In this document: positions 46,451-57,589 of the stretch, piece by piece
Layout of the letters: every line of letters starts with the position of its first letter
Position numbering within the stretch: position 1 is the first letter of the stretch
Assembly: GCA_024741835.1 (NCBI GenBank)
Contig: JAENRP010000149.1
Location: 1-64,000, forward strand
Length of the DNA stretch: 64,000 nt
Source: Diplocarpon mali
Lineage: Eukaryota; Ascomycota; Leotiomycetes; Helotiales; Drepanopezizaceae
Direction: 5' to 3'
The notes under the pieces: model-generated
Databases searched by the model: none
Seen by the model: the letters and a program-made list of their open reading frames with translations, nothing else
Told to the model about the DNA's origin: nothing
Program-made: the position numbers and the translations under genes

Positions 46451-48260
46451 TTAATTGAGGTACAGAACCTTTATATTTAACAATTTAATAAAGGCAGCGT
46501 AGTTGGAGCTATTTAAGCTCTTAGTAAGTCTATCGGCGGTATTATCTTTAGTATTAGTATACCAAAGGTTTAAATAGCCTTTCTAAAGCTCTTGCCGAAT
46601 ATAATAGAACTTGATATTAATATGCTTTATTTTCTAATAATATTTAAGGTTTTTAATAAGATAAAGGGCTCCTTAGTTATTATAGATTATCTCGACTTTA
46701 GTAGCATTATCGCTAGTATAGCCTATTTCCTTAAGTACCTAGCGTATTTAAGAGGCCTCTTATGCGAATTTGCATATAGCGATATACTCTACTTCTATAG
46801 ATAAGAGAGCGATAATAGTCTATCGCTTAAAGGAGGTAGTAATTATACTATTATTAAGGAAGAAGACGGCCCTAGAATAGGAGGCTCTAGTTCTTCTATT
46901 ACCTGCTTAGTTAGAATCGCAGTAGCTATGCAATTTCTAAAGCTTTAGGTCAGTTCTTTTGCTTCTAAAGGTAGTATAATAGAATCGCGTTTCCTATAAG
47001 TACTATAAAACTCGTTTTAAAGCTATTATATATTATAGTAAAGGGTTAGTAAGGAATTTGCTAAGAATAGAGCAGTAGTATAGTATATCCTAACGCGTAT
47101 AGTGCGCAAGGTACTATAGAGAACTATAGATCTCTTAGTATAGCTTTACTTCTTATAGAGTGGCTTAGCCTTCAAATTTGATTATATGAACTTTATAACT
47201 ATTAGCAAAAGGCGTTAGTACGCTCTTACAATTAATTATATAAAAACGTTTAAGAACCTTATTAATATAGGCGTTTTAATAAAGCGAGATCGTTCTATTT
47301 TATCGATCTTTAACTATATATACTCTTAAGAAGTAGTTAGCCAGTTCGCTACTTATAATCTTAAAGAGGTTGCGAAGATCTCTCTTAAACTTATTATATA
47401 TATCACCTTTCTTAGCTACTATAAGGAAGTCGTTAATGTAGGTAATAATAAGAATCCGAGAGGCGCGGTTGATATATATGTAATTGTTAGTATTAAAAGG
47501 TTAAAAATCGAGCTTTTGCAGCTCGGACCGTAGCTTTTCTTACTATAGTCGTAGAGATTGCTTTAAGCTATATAAGGCCTTAAGAAGCTTAAGATAGTAT
47601 TCTTAAGGTAAAAGAATAACCTTATCTTAAGTATATTTAAAAGGTAACTTGATATAGATATTAGAGTTAGCTTTTAAATTAAGGAAAGCTATCTTAATAT
47701 CGAACTAATTTAACTTAAAGTTATAAAGAGCTGCGAGTGCAATTGCAATCTTTTAAATGGCAGATTTGCAGACGCTAGCGAAGGTTTGGTTATAATCTTG
47801 ACCTTATTATTATATATAGCCTTATATAACGAATCTGACCTTCTATTAAGAGATTTCCCTATTTTAGTCTCTTTTTATTTTAAAAATAAGCCTTGATCTA
47901 AGTACTCTATTATCTTTAGAGAGTTTTAAGCGTTTTACTACCATTTATATATTCTTATAAGCGAGGGAATTATACTTAGAGTTGATCGCAGATTACTATT
48001 TATTAGCATTAGCGTAAGAGAGGGCTTATTCGACTGTTTTCAGGTCATTTGGGTAAGGAGAGTCGAGTAAGGCTATATAGAAGGCGCCTAAATAGGCTTT
48101 CTTATTATTAGAATTGTTAGCTTTGAATCTAAGAGCAGTAGAGCGAGTAGCTCTCTTCTTAAAAGGCTAAGGGTAAGCCTTGTTCTTTAAACTAGGAGGT
48201 CTTCCTCTCTTTCTTAGAGTTAGAAGGTCAGCTTTATTAGCTTCTCTTAAATCAGAATTG

Positions 48261-48385
48261 ACTCCTAGTCCTGGCTTAAGAGTGAAATCATTGTAAGAGT
48301 CAGTATTGACTTGCGGTCCCGGCCTAGGAGTAAAATCATTATTATCGTAAGAGTCAGAATTGACTTACGGTCCTGGCCTAAGAGT
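48261..48385. repeat. 23-bp quasi-palindrome, copies 2-4 in copia pol
   Basis: Copies at 48261-48283, 48309-48331 and 48363-48385; starts are 48 and 54 bp apart, both multiples of three. On the minus strand they read as tandem peptides DFTLKPGLGVNSD, DFTPRPGPQVNTD and DFTLRPGP-stop-VNSD, between the integrase and RT domains. Confidence 0.75.
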
Positions 48386-49775
48386 GAAATCACCTCTTAA
48401 TTACGGCTTTATAATTAGGCCATCTTTATCGAATCGAATGTAAGATAATTGAATAATCTTTTCACCTATTTGCGATAGTATATAGATTTAATAGATACTT
48501 TTACTATCAAATCCGATAAGAGTACTTACCTTTGCTTTTAAAGCGAGTTTATTGCTTTAAGTTCGCCTTTCTTTCTTAATTAGTATATAGACGCGATAGC
48601 TTAGTACTCGAAGATGCTTAACTAAGGGAGTATAAGGCTTATTAGGCTCGATATTATCCTAAAAGACCTTATATAAAGTCTTGCCGCTAAGAATATTAGA
48701 GGTAGTAAGATTAGTAATATATATTATCAAAAGAAGGAGGTAAGGCTAGAGAAAGAAGGGGATATTTTAATTAATTATAGTTATTTATAACTTTTCTATT
48801 AGTATGCAAATTAATCATTTTAATCTGCTATCTTATTCTAATATATATAAAGTAGATTCTTCTAAAATCATACTAAGGTTTTCTACAAGTATTCGCATCT
48901 ATATAAGAGAGTACTCTTTGCCTCTATCAGTTCTCTACCGCTTGATTATACGATTATATTAAGTTTATAAAAGGCTGATTATCTTCTTATTTGCCTTAAA
49001 GGCATTAGATTTATTTATATAAGTCTATTCCTACTTAGCTATTATAGCTGCGCAAGTGAAGATAGAAGCGTATTTATAGCTATTAAGGCTAGTTGGCTTT
49101 AAATGAACCACATTAATATATAGCTTATCAAATGCCTTCGTAGGTCGAGGGCGAGCTAAACGTTTATTAATATATTAAAGAGGTCTGCCTTTCTTATAAG
49201 GAGCGCAAATTCGCATCTTCCTTAATTTCGTTTCCTTAATCTATATATTAATAATAGCAGATTAGGTCTTTCTAACCGTTTATAGGCTAGCGTGGCTTAA
49301 TCGACGGTACTAGAGCTTAATATTAAAAGGTCTATTCTCAATAGCAGCTAAGAGAGCATATCCACTTATATAATTAAAGGAGTTAGTAAAAGGCTATTCC
49401 TTATTAATATATATATTATTATCGATAGTGCAAATTTCCTTCTTATTAAATAGGAATAGCTTGCCATTTCGATAGAAGCCTTTGATTTTATTAAGTTTAC
49501 TACCTAAGTATAGGCAGATAGGTAATTAAGGTATATAAAGAGTATTAATTAACTTAAGAATATATACCTTTCTATTAGATTTAAGTGCATTGACTTTGCA
49601 AGTACTAATGCTAAGAGGTTGAACAGATCTATTAACTATACTTAAGGAGGGTAGATTATCTTAAGCAGTATAGGAAGTAAACTTAAAGAGATTATTAGAA
49701 ACGTGCTTACTAATACCTATATTATATAGCTAATAATTCCTCAATTTTAATAAGAAGTAGAAGGTAGAAGAATTG

Positions 49776-49852
49776 AGTCCTAGGCCCAGCCTGCGAGTGG
49801 AAATTGGCCCTAGGGAGGAGTCTGAATTAAGTCCTAGGCCCGGCTCGCGAAT
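49776..49852. repeat. 23-bp quasi-palindrome, copies 5-6, reverse orientation
   Basis: Copies at 49776-49798 and 49830-49852, 54 bp apart, in the orientation opposite to the other copies. Still in frame: ISTRRLGLGLNSS and ILIREPGLGLNSD on the minus strand of copia gag. Confidence 0.72.
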
Positions 49853-50164
49853 GAGAATTGGCCCTAGGGTTAATAATAGCATAGTATGCTTAAAGAGGTC
49901 ATTATCTAACTCTTTATCTTCCTTTTAAATCTTCTTAAAAGGCTTCTTGCCTTTTGGTAATAATAGCAAGGACTTATCGTCCTTGCCTTTAAGGTGATAG
50001 AATATATACTTCTTTCCTAAATCCTTCTCTTAGGCCTCTCTTTTCGATTTATTAATTATAAAGCAATCTTCTGCCTTATGGTATGGCTCTAGTTGCTTAC
50101 AATAAGGATAAGGGGAGTTAGGGAAGTTAGGGGAGTTAGTAGTATTATTACGACTTGCTCTCGA

Positions 50165-50424
50165 GCGTATAGAAGGCGAGAATCGAATGACGCTGACTGT
50201 ATTACCTCAAGAGGTACGCTATGTAATTGAGAAGAAAAGATAAAGAAGAAGAGAGAGTCTTTAGTAGAGCTCCTCTAGAATAAGTACAAGTGCTTCACTA
50301 GCGCGCATATAATCTAGCTACCTCGCTACTTTAGCGTATACTTGACTTTGATATATAATAGATATATAATATAACTATACATAACTATACACATAAACTA
50401 TGCATATGATGCGGCTATAATATT
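50165..50424 (-). repeat. Probable 3' LTR of the gypsy element
   Basis: Sits immediately after a polypurine tract (AAAGGGGGAGGGT on the minus strand, 50425-50437), as a 3' LTR must. It is AT-rich, with (TATA)-containing repeats, and ends near the copia gag border at about 50165. I could not find a matching 5' LTR near 56.1-56.4 kb. Confidence 0.5.
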
Positions 50425-50441
50425 ACCCTCCCCCTTTGAAA

Positions 50442-50459
50442 AACTGCGCCTACGCAGTT
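50442..50459. repeat. Perfect hairpin beside the gypsy polypurine tract
   Basis: AACTGCG (50442-50448) and CGCAGTT (50453-50459) with a 4-base loop, 5 bp outside the polypurine tract. Unlike its surroundings it keeps its CpG sites. Confidence 0.6.
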
Positions 50460-52079
50460 GTATCTATAGGCCTATTGTCCTCTAGGTCCTTATAATCGTT
50501 AACTCTATTATTATATAACCTAAGCTAGCTTAATAGCGCCCTTAGTAGCCCCTTAGCTTAAGGGTTCTTTAGATGGAAATCTCAAATAGTATACAGCGCT
50601 ATTATAGCATTAGAGTACAGGTACTATTTAAAGTCTTTATTAGCTCCTTTCCACTTAATCTAATATTCAAGCTTCTTAACTTAAATATAAGATCCAATTA
50701 TTTCTTCTATCTCTTATTCCTCTTATTTTAGTAATACTTTAATTAAAGCAGGAGGTTCCTAAGCTTAGCCTAGTAGAGGGTTGGGAATGTATTTTCGCAA
50801 TAAGTAGGAGTGGAATATAAGGTAGATCGAATAAAGCGAATTAGGCAATTATAGCCTTTAGCTTTCTCTTAGCTTTTCTAGTACTTTTACTAGGCTATAC
50901 CACTTATTAGAGAGCTTTCGGCTCGGCCGGTCTAATTTCCAATTTTTAGTACTAATTAGCATATTATCTCCTATTATTTAATTAACTAGCCGGCGGTACA
51001 GATCTATAAGCCGTTTTATTTTAACTTATTATACTTAAAGAGATAATTAAGCAAATTAGACTACTTTTTAAGCTTTAGTAGCTATATAAAGCGCTATTTT
51101 ACAATTTACTCTTTTAATTGCTATCTATAGAGGCTTTAAGTTGATTAAATTCCAAAAGGAGCAAGCCTTATAACTGTTTAACACTTAGAAAGGGGAAATT
51201 TACCCTAAGGATTTATAAGGTAAGGTTAATTAGGCAATATCTATCAAAGGCAAGAGACGATTCTAATTATCTTAATAGTATAAATAGAACGGTTTAAGGT
51301 ATTGTTTTAAGTACTAATTTATAATCTTAGTTTAGCTATCGATATTAAGGTTATAGGCTATAATTAGCTTAACCTTTATATTTAGTATCTAATAGAGCTC
51401 TTTCTAAAAGGTAGAGACGAATTAGGCGCCTTTATCTAATAGAATCGAGTCGGGCATACTAAAATAGTATATCTAGTAAACTAAGAATAACTCTGCAAGG
51501 CCTTTTGCATCAACCGAATTATAGCATAGAACCGAAACTGCCTTCTTTAATAACCTATCGATAATTATAAGAGCGAAATTATAACCGAGTTCATTAAGCA
51601 AAAGCTTTATAAAATCTATTATTAAGTATTAATAAGCTTATTCAGGAATTGGCAAAGGTTATAAGAAACCGGGGGTCTTATTATAATAAGCTTTCATTCT
51701 CGAATACTAATAGTTCTAAATATAAGTGCTAATATTACTACTAAGGCTTTTCTAATAGTATTTTCTTCCTATTAGAAGCCTTGTTTTCCTAATTCTAGCA
51801 TATATAACGCAAGGTTACTTATATATATAACGAATCAAGGCTATTTGCAATTCGGGAGGTTAGGATAGTATAATAAGTTTACCTTAAAAGAAGAGTTTAC
51901 CTTAGCTAAGTTTATAATTAAGGCTATAGCTTTATACCTTATCTTAAAACTTCTATAGCTTAAGGGAGGTCTTATTAGCTTAAATAACTTTATTAATAAT
52001 ATAGTAATTTGCTATATTATACTCGACCCTAGATATTAAGTCAGCAGGTACCTCTATTAGCACGATTAGCACAATTGTT

Positions 52080-52147
52080 ACTTATAAGCTAGGCTTAAAA
52101 GTAGAATCGATCTACGCTAAAGTTACTTATAGGCCGGACTTAAGAGT
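52080..52147. repeat. 23-bp quasi-palindrome, copies 7-8 in gypsy pol
   Basis: Copies at 52080-52102 and 52125-52147, 45 bp apart. Minus-strand reading DSTFKPSL-stop-VT and DSTLKSGL-stop-VT, in frame with each other. Confidence 0.65.
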
Positions 52148-54011
52148 AGAATCGCCTTTAGTAGCAAGTACTTCTATAAAGAGCTTATCATTAAGTAAGA
52201 GCTACTAGTAGCGTAAAGCTCATTTCCTAGCCTTAAGAGGGGTTAGCTCCTAGTCTTAATATAAGAGTGTATTAGCTAGCGTATTCGTTATACTTATTCA
52301 ATATATAATAAGGAAGTTGAAATCAGTAAAGAACTCCGCTTAGCAAGCCTACTAGGCTATTAAATCCTTAATTATTATAAAGTACTTAAGGGCTTTATAA
52401 TCTATATATATATATACTATTTTCTAAGCCTTAAGTAGCTCTACTTTATACTAATAGAATGATCTAAAAATCGCTAAGAGCTCCTTATTATAAATAGGGT
52501 AATTCAGCTTAGCGTTATTTATAGTTTTCAAGAAGTACCCGATTAGGTAGTAGTTATTATCTTCCTAAAGCTAGGAGAGTACGCCGGCGACTATTCTATT
52601 AGAGGCGTTAGTCTTAAGCCTTATCTACTTTTAAAGGTAATAGTAGTATAAGATTAAGGTCATTTAAAGGCTTAAGCGCAAAGCTTCTTAAGCTTCTTTA
52701 TAAGTATTATTAAAATCAAAAGGAACGTTTCTTATAAGAGCTATTAAAGGTCGGCAAATATAGCTATAGCTTTGAATAAACCTTTAGTAGAAATTACAGA
52801 ACCTTAAGAAGCTTTATATACTGCGTATATTCTTAATATATTTCTACTCCTAAATGATTAAAACCTTATTAAGGTCTACCTTAATTCTATGAACTTTAAT
52901 AATAAACCTTAAGAACCTAATCTTAATAACCTTAAACTCGCTTTTCTTAATATCTACTTATAGGCTATAGCATTAGAGAATTCCTAAGATCTTCTTAATA
53001 TAAATCTTATAATTAAGAGAGTTTTTTAAATAGATTAGAATATTATTTAAGTAGGTAGAGTAGAAATCGTTAAAGTAATTAAGGAGAATATTATTAATAA
53101 ACTTCTAAAAGGTAGTAGGCCTATTTGTTAGCCCGAATGGCAAAACCTTATATTTATAAGTCTTATAACGCGTGCGAAAGGTAGTTAGGTCCTCTACGTT
53201 AGCTAATATACAGATATAATAAAAGGCTTATTATATATCGATTTTTATAAAAACACAAGCTTTTAATATATATACTATTATCTTATTAATAAGTGGAATC
53301 AAATAGGGGTCTTTCTTTATTAAAGCGTTTAGTTTCTAGTAATCGATATATAAACGTAAAGAGCTATTAGCTTTTCTAATAAAGAGGATTAGGACTACTT
53401 AAAGAGAACTTAAAGCTTTAATAAATCCTTTATATAGGTTCTTAAGAATATAGCTCTTAACCTTTAAAAGCTATTCGTTAATAAGGCAGTAAAGGGGTTT
53501 AATTATTAAGTTATTCTTACTTATTAGCTCGATTTTATAATCTACCCTTAATCTAGGTTCTGGTAGCTAATCAAAGGCCTAGCGGCTAAAGATGTTCTTA
53601 AACTTAATATACTAAGGTAGGAGCTTTTGATTTATTAACTTATTATTACTCTTATACTTAATTTATAGCGCTAAACTAAGGCTAAGGGAGCTAATTTCAG
53701 CTTGCCTAACCAATTCTTAGCAATTGATTTCTTAATTTAAATTATAAATAAAGCTTATAAATATAAACTCTTTAAGCGCTAGTTCTTAAATTTATATAGC
53801 TTATCTTACCTTAGTTATAAAGCAGTAGTAGAGGGCGCCAATTACTAAGGCTAAGATTAGGCTAATTTAATAAGCTATCTTTAAAAGAGCGGTTCTCTTT
53901 ACTAAAAGAGAGAGCAAAGGGTCTAATACTCTTAGCAAAGCCTTCTTTATATAGTTTAAATCTCTTTTTAAGTTTCTAAAGAAACTGCTATCCTTAAGTC
54001 TATAAGAGGCC

Positions 54012-54124
54012 ACTTATAGGCTAAGACTAAGAGTGGAATTCAAGTTTGCAGTTTTTACTCGCAAGCTAGGACTAGGAGTAGGATTCGAGTTCGCAGATTT
54101 TACTCGCAAGCCAGGACTAGGAGT
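54012..54124. repeat. 23-bp quasi-palindrome, copies 9-11 in gypsy
   Basis: Copies at 54012-54034, 54057-54079 and 54102-54124, exactly 45 bp apart (15 codons). Minus-strand peptides NSTPSPGLRVKSA, NPTPSPSLRVKTA and NSTLSLSL-stop-VA. Copies 10 and 11 are the best preserved. Confidence 0.75.
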
Positions 54125-55888
54125 AGAATTCGAGTTATTACTTGCTAATACTAAGAGCTAGGCTTAGGCTATTTTTAAGTCTTTATCCTTAGTATCTATT
54201 ATAGCTGCTTAACGATCGCTATCTTATTAGGCTATTAAAGGTCTTATTAGCTATAAGAGATCGATTAGTACGCATCGATTAAAGTAGAGGATAATAGGTA
54301 TATCCTTAGGCTAAGAGATACTGTTTTTCCCTTTTCTATAGGACTATTTAAAGTCATAATGCTCTAGGAACTTCCTACTAATTAAAATATCGGTTGCTCT
54401 TAAGCTTATAATTAAGAAAGGGAAGTTAATTCGTTGCCTATCAATTATAAAGGTAAGTAAAATAGCGAATCGAATAGTTTCTCCCTTAAGGCCATTATAG
54501 CTAATAGGAGTAATCGATTTAAGCAGTTTAATAAACTTTACCTTAAGTCTTTAAGAGAGCTAATATACTAAAGATATCTTAATAATACTAAAAATATTAG
54601 CTCTACTATTAATATAAGTAACTATTTTAATAAATAATCTATTTTAAGCTAGTTCTATAGAAATTAAGAACTAGCGGCCGCCTATTAATAAGTAGGAATC
54701 AAAATCTAAGTCTTTTTATAAATTATAACTTATACTATAGTAGGAGTCTTTACTATAGCTTAATAGTTTCCTAATAGCAAGTCGTTTTCTATCTTAACTT
54801 TAGCTACTATAAACTTGCCTTACTTCTTTAGCTTAAGGCAGTCTATTATATAATAACCAAGGGCTTTGCAATTATAATAGAGATTAAACAACGGCTTTAA
54901 GCTAGCAGACCTTTCTTAATAGGCTGCTAGCAAAGGGAAATAAGTGCAAGGAGCTAGGGAGGTAGCTATAGTAGTAGGTCTTTATAACTCCCTTTTTAAT
55001 ATATTAAGGACGCGGTCCTTCGAAAGGGAGAATGCAATAGCAAAGGCAACTTATTAAGCGTTATAAGCCTCTTCTTACTTAATATTATAAGCCTTACGGT
55101 CTATAATAGCTAAGAACTTATCTAAAGTAGTATAATTATTATTCATTTTATACTTCTCTACTTAAAGGTCGTTCTTTAAAGCTAAGGAGACCTTTTTATA
55201 AATATTATTAAATTAATAAGACTAATCGATCTTACTAGCTATAGCAAAGGTAATAAACTTAAATTAGAACTTATTATATAATATTAAACTTATAATTAGC
55301 CTGCTATATTTAAGCTTAGCAGATTAAATATAGTTATAATTAAAGAACCTTTAATTTAAAACCTTAAGGATATTAGTAGTATATATGAACTTATTAGTAA
55401 AGATAAGATTTATATATTATAAGATTAAGTTCTAAGCTTTACCTATTATATACTTAAAGTAAGCGGTGATCTAATCCTCTTTTAAAGTAAAGTTGCTTAA
55501 GTACTTTTAAATAAATACCTTTATAGCTATCTTTTAAGTATTATAAGTGATTTCGCCTTAATAGTTACTAAAATGGGTTTAAAGGTACTTAATTTGATAA
55601 AGGTCGATGGCTAAGATTAAAGGTCGGATAATTAAAAGGTAATAGTCTAAGGAAGGCAGCAAGTTAGCGGTAAGGGACCGAGTGTTTTAAGGGCTAGCAC
55701 TTAAGGAAGAAGGGGTAGTAGCATTATTTTAAAGAGCGGCAGCTATAGCAGCATTAATAAGGTTTGCGATTTCGGCCTATTAAGCAGCTAAAAAGAGAGG
55801 GGCTAATATAATAAAGGTAGACGTTATTAGGGAAAGTATATCTTCTTCCTTAACTTTAATCGATAGTAATAGGGTATTTCGAGAATCT

Positions 55889-55911
55889 ACTTATAGGCTA
55901 GGCTTAAGAGT
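55889..55911. repeat. 23-bp quasi-palindrome, copy 12 in gypsy gag
   Basis: Single copy; the minus strand reads DFTLKPSL-stop-VDS, almost the same peptide as in the copia element. Confidence 0.65.
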
Positions 55912-56075
55912 GAAATCTATACTAAGGGAGGGAGCTTCTTAAGTGGGCTTAAGAAGGGGAATGTCTCTAGGAGCGGGGTTGGCAATAAGGCCTAGAGAAC
56001 TAGTGGCAGTAAGGCCTAGTAGAGGTACAATTAACCTTTCACTTCTCCTAAGTGGCATAAGATTGGAGGTCATAA

Positions 56076-56728
56076 GTACTAACTCTCTTTATATTATCTA
56101 ATTTAGTCTAAAGGGACCTAATGCTAAATAATAACCTATTTAAAAGGGGGAAAATTAGTATAGGCAAAGCTATATACATTCTTAAAGCCTTCTAATAGAG
56201 TATATATTAAGGTATTATAGGTTTATAGATCTTAAGAAAGAAGGTTTTACTTTAGGATTATATCTCTTTACTAATCAAGAGTCGCAATAAGGTTGCCTAA
56301 AGGTATAGTACAAATCCGGGGAAGTAGGGTCTGAGGATCTAAAGCTTATCACTCTACTAAAGTTGACCTAATCTCTAACAGTATGGTATAACCTATTAAA
56401 GCTGACTAAGTCTCTATATATATATATATATAGGTCCCCTAGTTTCGTACCCGAGAGCTTTGAAGAGTATAAGAGGAGTTGTTAATAAGTATAGGTCGAC
56501 GAAGATAAGTATAGAGAAGGTCGATGACTTATTCGTAAGGAGGGTTTTTCGAAGAGTCGAGTTGTATTTAAGGGTTTCGAAGGAAAGAGGGAGGAGCTTC
56601 GAAGAGTATAAGGAAGAGTTATCGATAAGTATAATAAGAGTTATCGAAGAGTATAAGGTCAATAAAAAGAGTGATATAAAGTATTTATAAGAGAAGGAGA
56701 GAGTCAAAAAGAGAAGAGTTATTATACT
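56076..56728. other. Element junction with purine-rich segment
   Basis: 56076-56430 is AT-rich and should hold the gypsy leader or 5' LTR, but no match to 50165-50424 was seen. 56430-56710 is purine-rich on the plus strand, with the string gaagagtataag three times (about 56463, 56598, 56648). It is open on both strands (76 and 97 codons). Neither frame resembles a known protein; I treat it as degenerate repeat DNA. Confidence 0.4.
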
Positions 56729-57040
56729 ACTATAGGTTCTATACTAGTAATTGATATTCATATGAATATAGTTAAGTACTTATTATCAAAAAGAATCTAT
56801 TATAATATCTATTTATCTCTATATAACTAAGATAGTACCTTTATACCTTTGAATATCCTCCCTCTTATATTCCCTCCTAATTGTATATAAATATCCTTCT
56901 AAGGTCCTCCGGCTGAATAGCCGTCCGAAATATATACAAAACCCCTTATATCGCATATAGTATAGCTATATAAGATGACCCTAAGAATAAGGATAGCTTG
57001 CCTCTTATATAGGAATCTGTATACTAATACTAGCAGTACT
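56729..57040. repeat. LTR-like repeat, related to 25330-25655
   Basis: Collinear with the solo LTR at 25.3 kb: tataggttct, ttgatattcatatgaatat, gtacctttatacct, tagccgtccgaaatatata, gatgacccta and aggaatctgtatac occur in order. Substitutions are largely C-to-T or G-to-A relative to the other copy. It may be an LTR of an element broken by the neighbours. Confidence 0.6.
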
Positions 57041-57109
57041 TTCTTTTAAAAAGACCTTTTCAACTTGTATAAGGAAGTATATAGAATAGGTGTATAAAGG
57101 AGGCAAATT

Positions 57110-57290
57110 AGTAGCAAATAATCAAATAGTAATAAAGAATAGAATAGCAAAGACAAATAGCTTAATAGCAAAGGCAGATATAATAGGTAATAAGGATAGT
57201 ATATATATAAAGTAGAATAGCAAAGATAAAGGCAAATAGTAAAGATAAAATAGCAAAAAGGGAAAGGAAAGGTATCTAAGTAATAAAAGC
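57110..57290. repeat. Degenerate A-rich low-complexity repeat
   Basis: Variants of aatagcaaagacaaatag repeat about ten times. The minus-strand ORF at 57122-57310 (Leu/Phe/Tyr-rich) is a by-product of this composition. Confidence 0.6.
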
Positions 57291-57589
57291 AATCTAAGGT
57301 CTTTATTCAAGCCTTATAGTAGTGCAATTATAGTCCGGTTGCGTTCTAGTAGGTTCAAGACTCTTTATTAAAGAGTCATCTGGAGTTATAATCTACTATA
57401 GCTATAAATTATAATAATCTATAAAAGGGAAAAGAAGGGCCTTTAAGAAAGTATATATATTAAGCTTCCCTCCTCCCTTAATCTCTCAACTCTAACTTCC
57501 ACTTCTTATAAATAGGTCGATTCCCCTTCTTACTTCTAAGTTGATTAACCCTTTAATAGATCTTATCCTATATTATCTTATTACTAATA

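Larger units (their letters stand above)
45906..50150 (-). mobile_element. RIP-degraded Ty1/copia retrotransposon
   Basis: All pol parts can be read on the minus strand in Ty1/copia order. A possible zinc-knuckle stretch (YCKQLEPYHKAEDC, about 50075-50120) is followed by an integrase core around 48820-49000 (TDRGKEYSLI) and a KERR-type region downstream of it. The RT has YINDFLIV at 47419-47440, where YxDD is expected. Copia RNase H runs to a stop at 46451 (ATKVEIIYNN, NTADRLTKSLNSSNY). Many codons read TAA/TAG where Gln or Trp is expected, and Asp/Gly read Asn/Ser/Arg, the C-to-T and G-to-A pattern of RIP. The 3' LTR should lie between 46450 and about 45906. The order RNase H after RT separates it from gypsy. 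Confidence 0.85.
50425..56075 (-). mobile_element. RIP-degraded Ty3/gypsy retrotransposon
   Basis: Minus-strand domains come in gypsy order. A probable gag start lies near 56073 (MTSNLMPLRRSERLIV), with protease/linker towards 54 kb. The RT has FGLTN about 53130-53150 and YLNNILIY at about 53030-53053, where YLDDILIYS is expected. RNase H lies near 52.3-52.7 kb. The integrase has LIIIDRLLKKA and a LLDKGA-x-FVSTF segment (51370-51620), the D,D part of the DDE core. A polypurine tract (50425-50437) ends the element. Stops replace Gln/Trp codons throughout, so it cannot be functional. Integrase after RT marks it as gypsy rather than copia. Confidence 0.85.

Noticed and set aside
48261..54124. 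CRISPR-like array from regularly spaced 23-bp palindromic units
   Set aside because: Spacing is 45-54 bp but the spacers are themselves related coding repeats. The clusters hold only 2-3 units, the genome is fungal, and no cas genes are present.
56414..56707. 97-codon minus-strand ORF, Leu/Ser/Ile-rich
   Set aside because: It is the complement of a purine-rich tract, and the plus strand is open over the same bases. The composition alone explains it.
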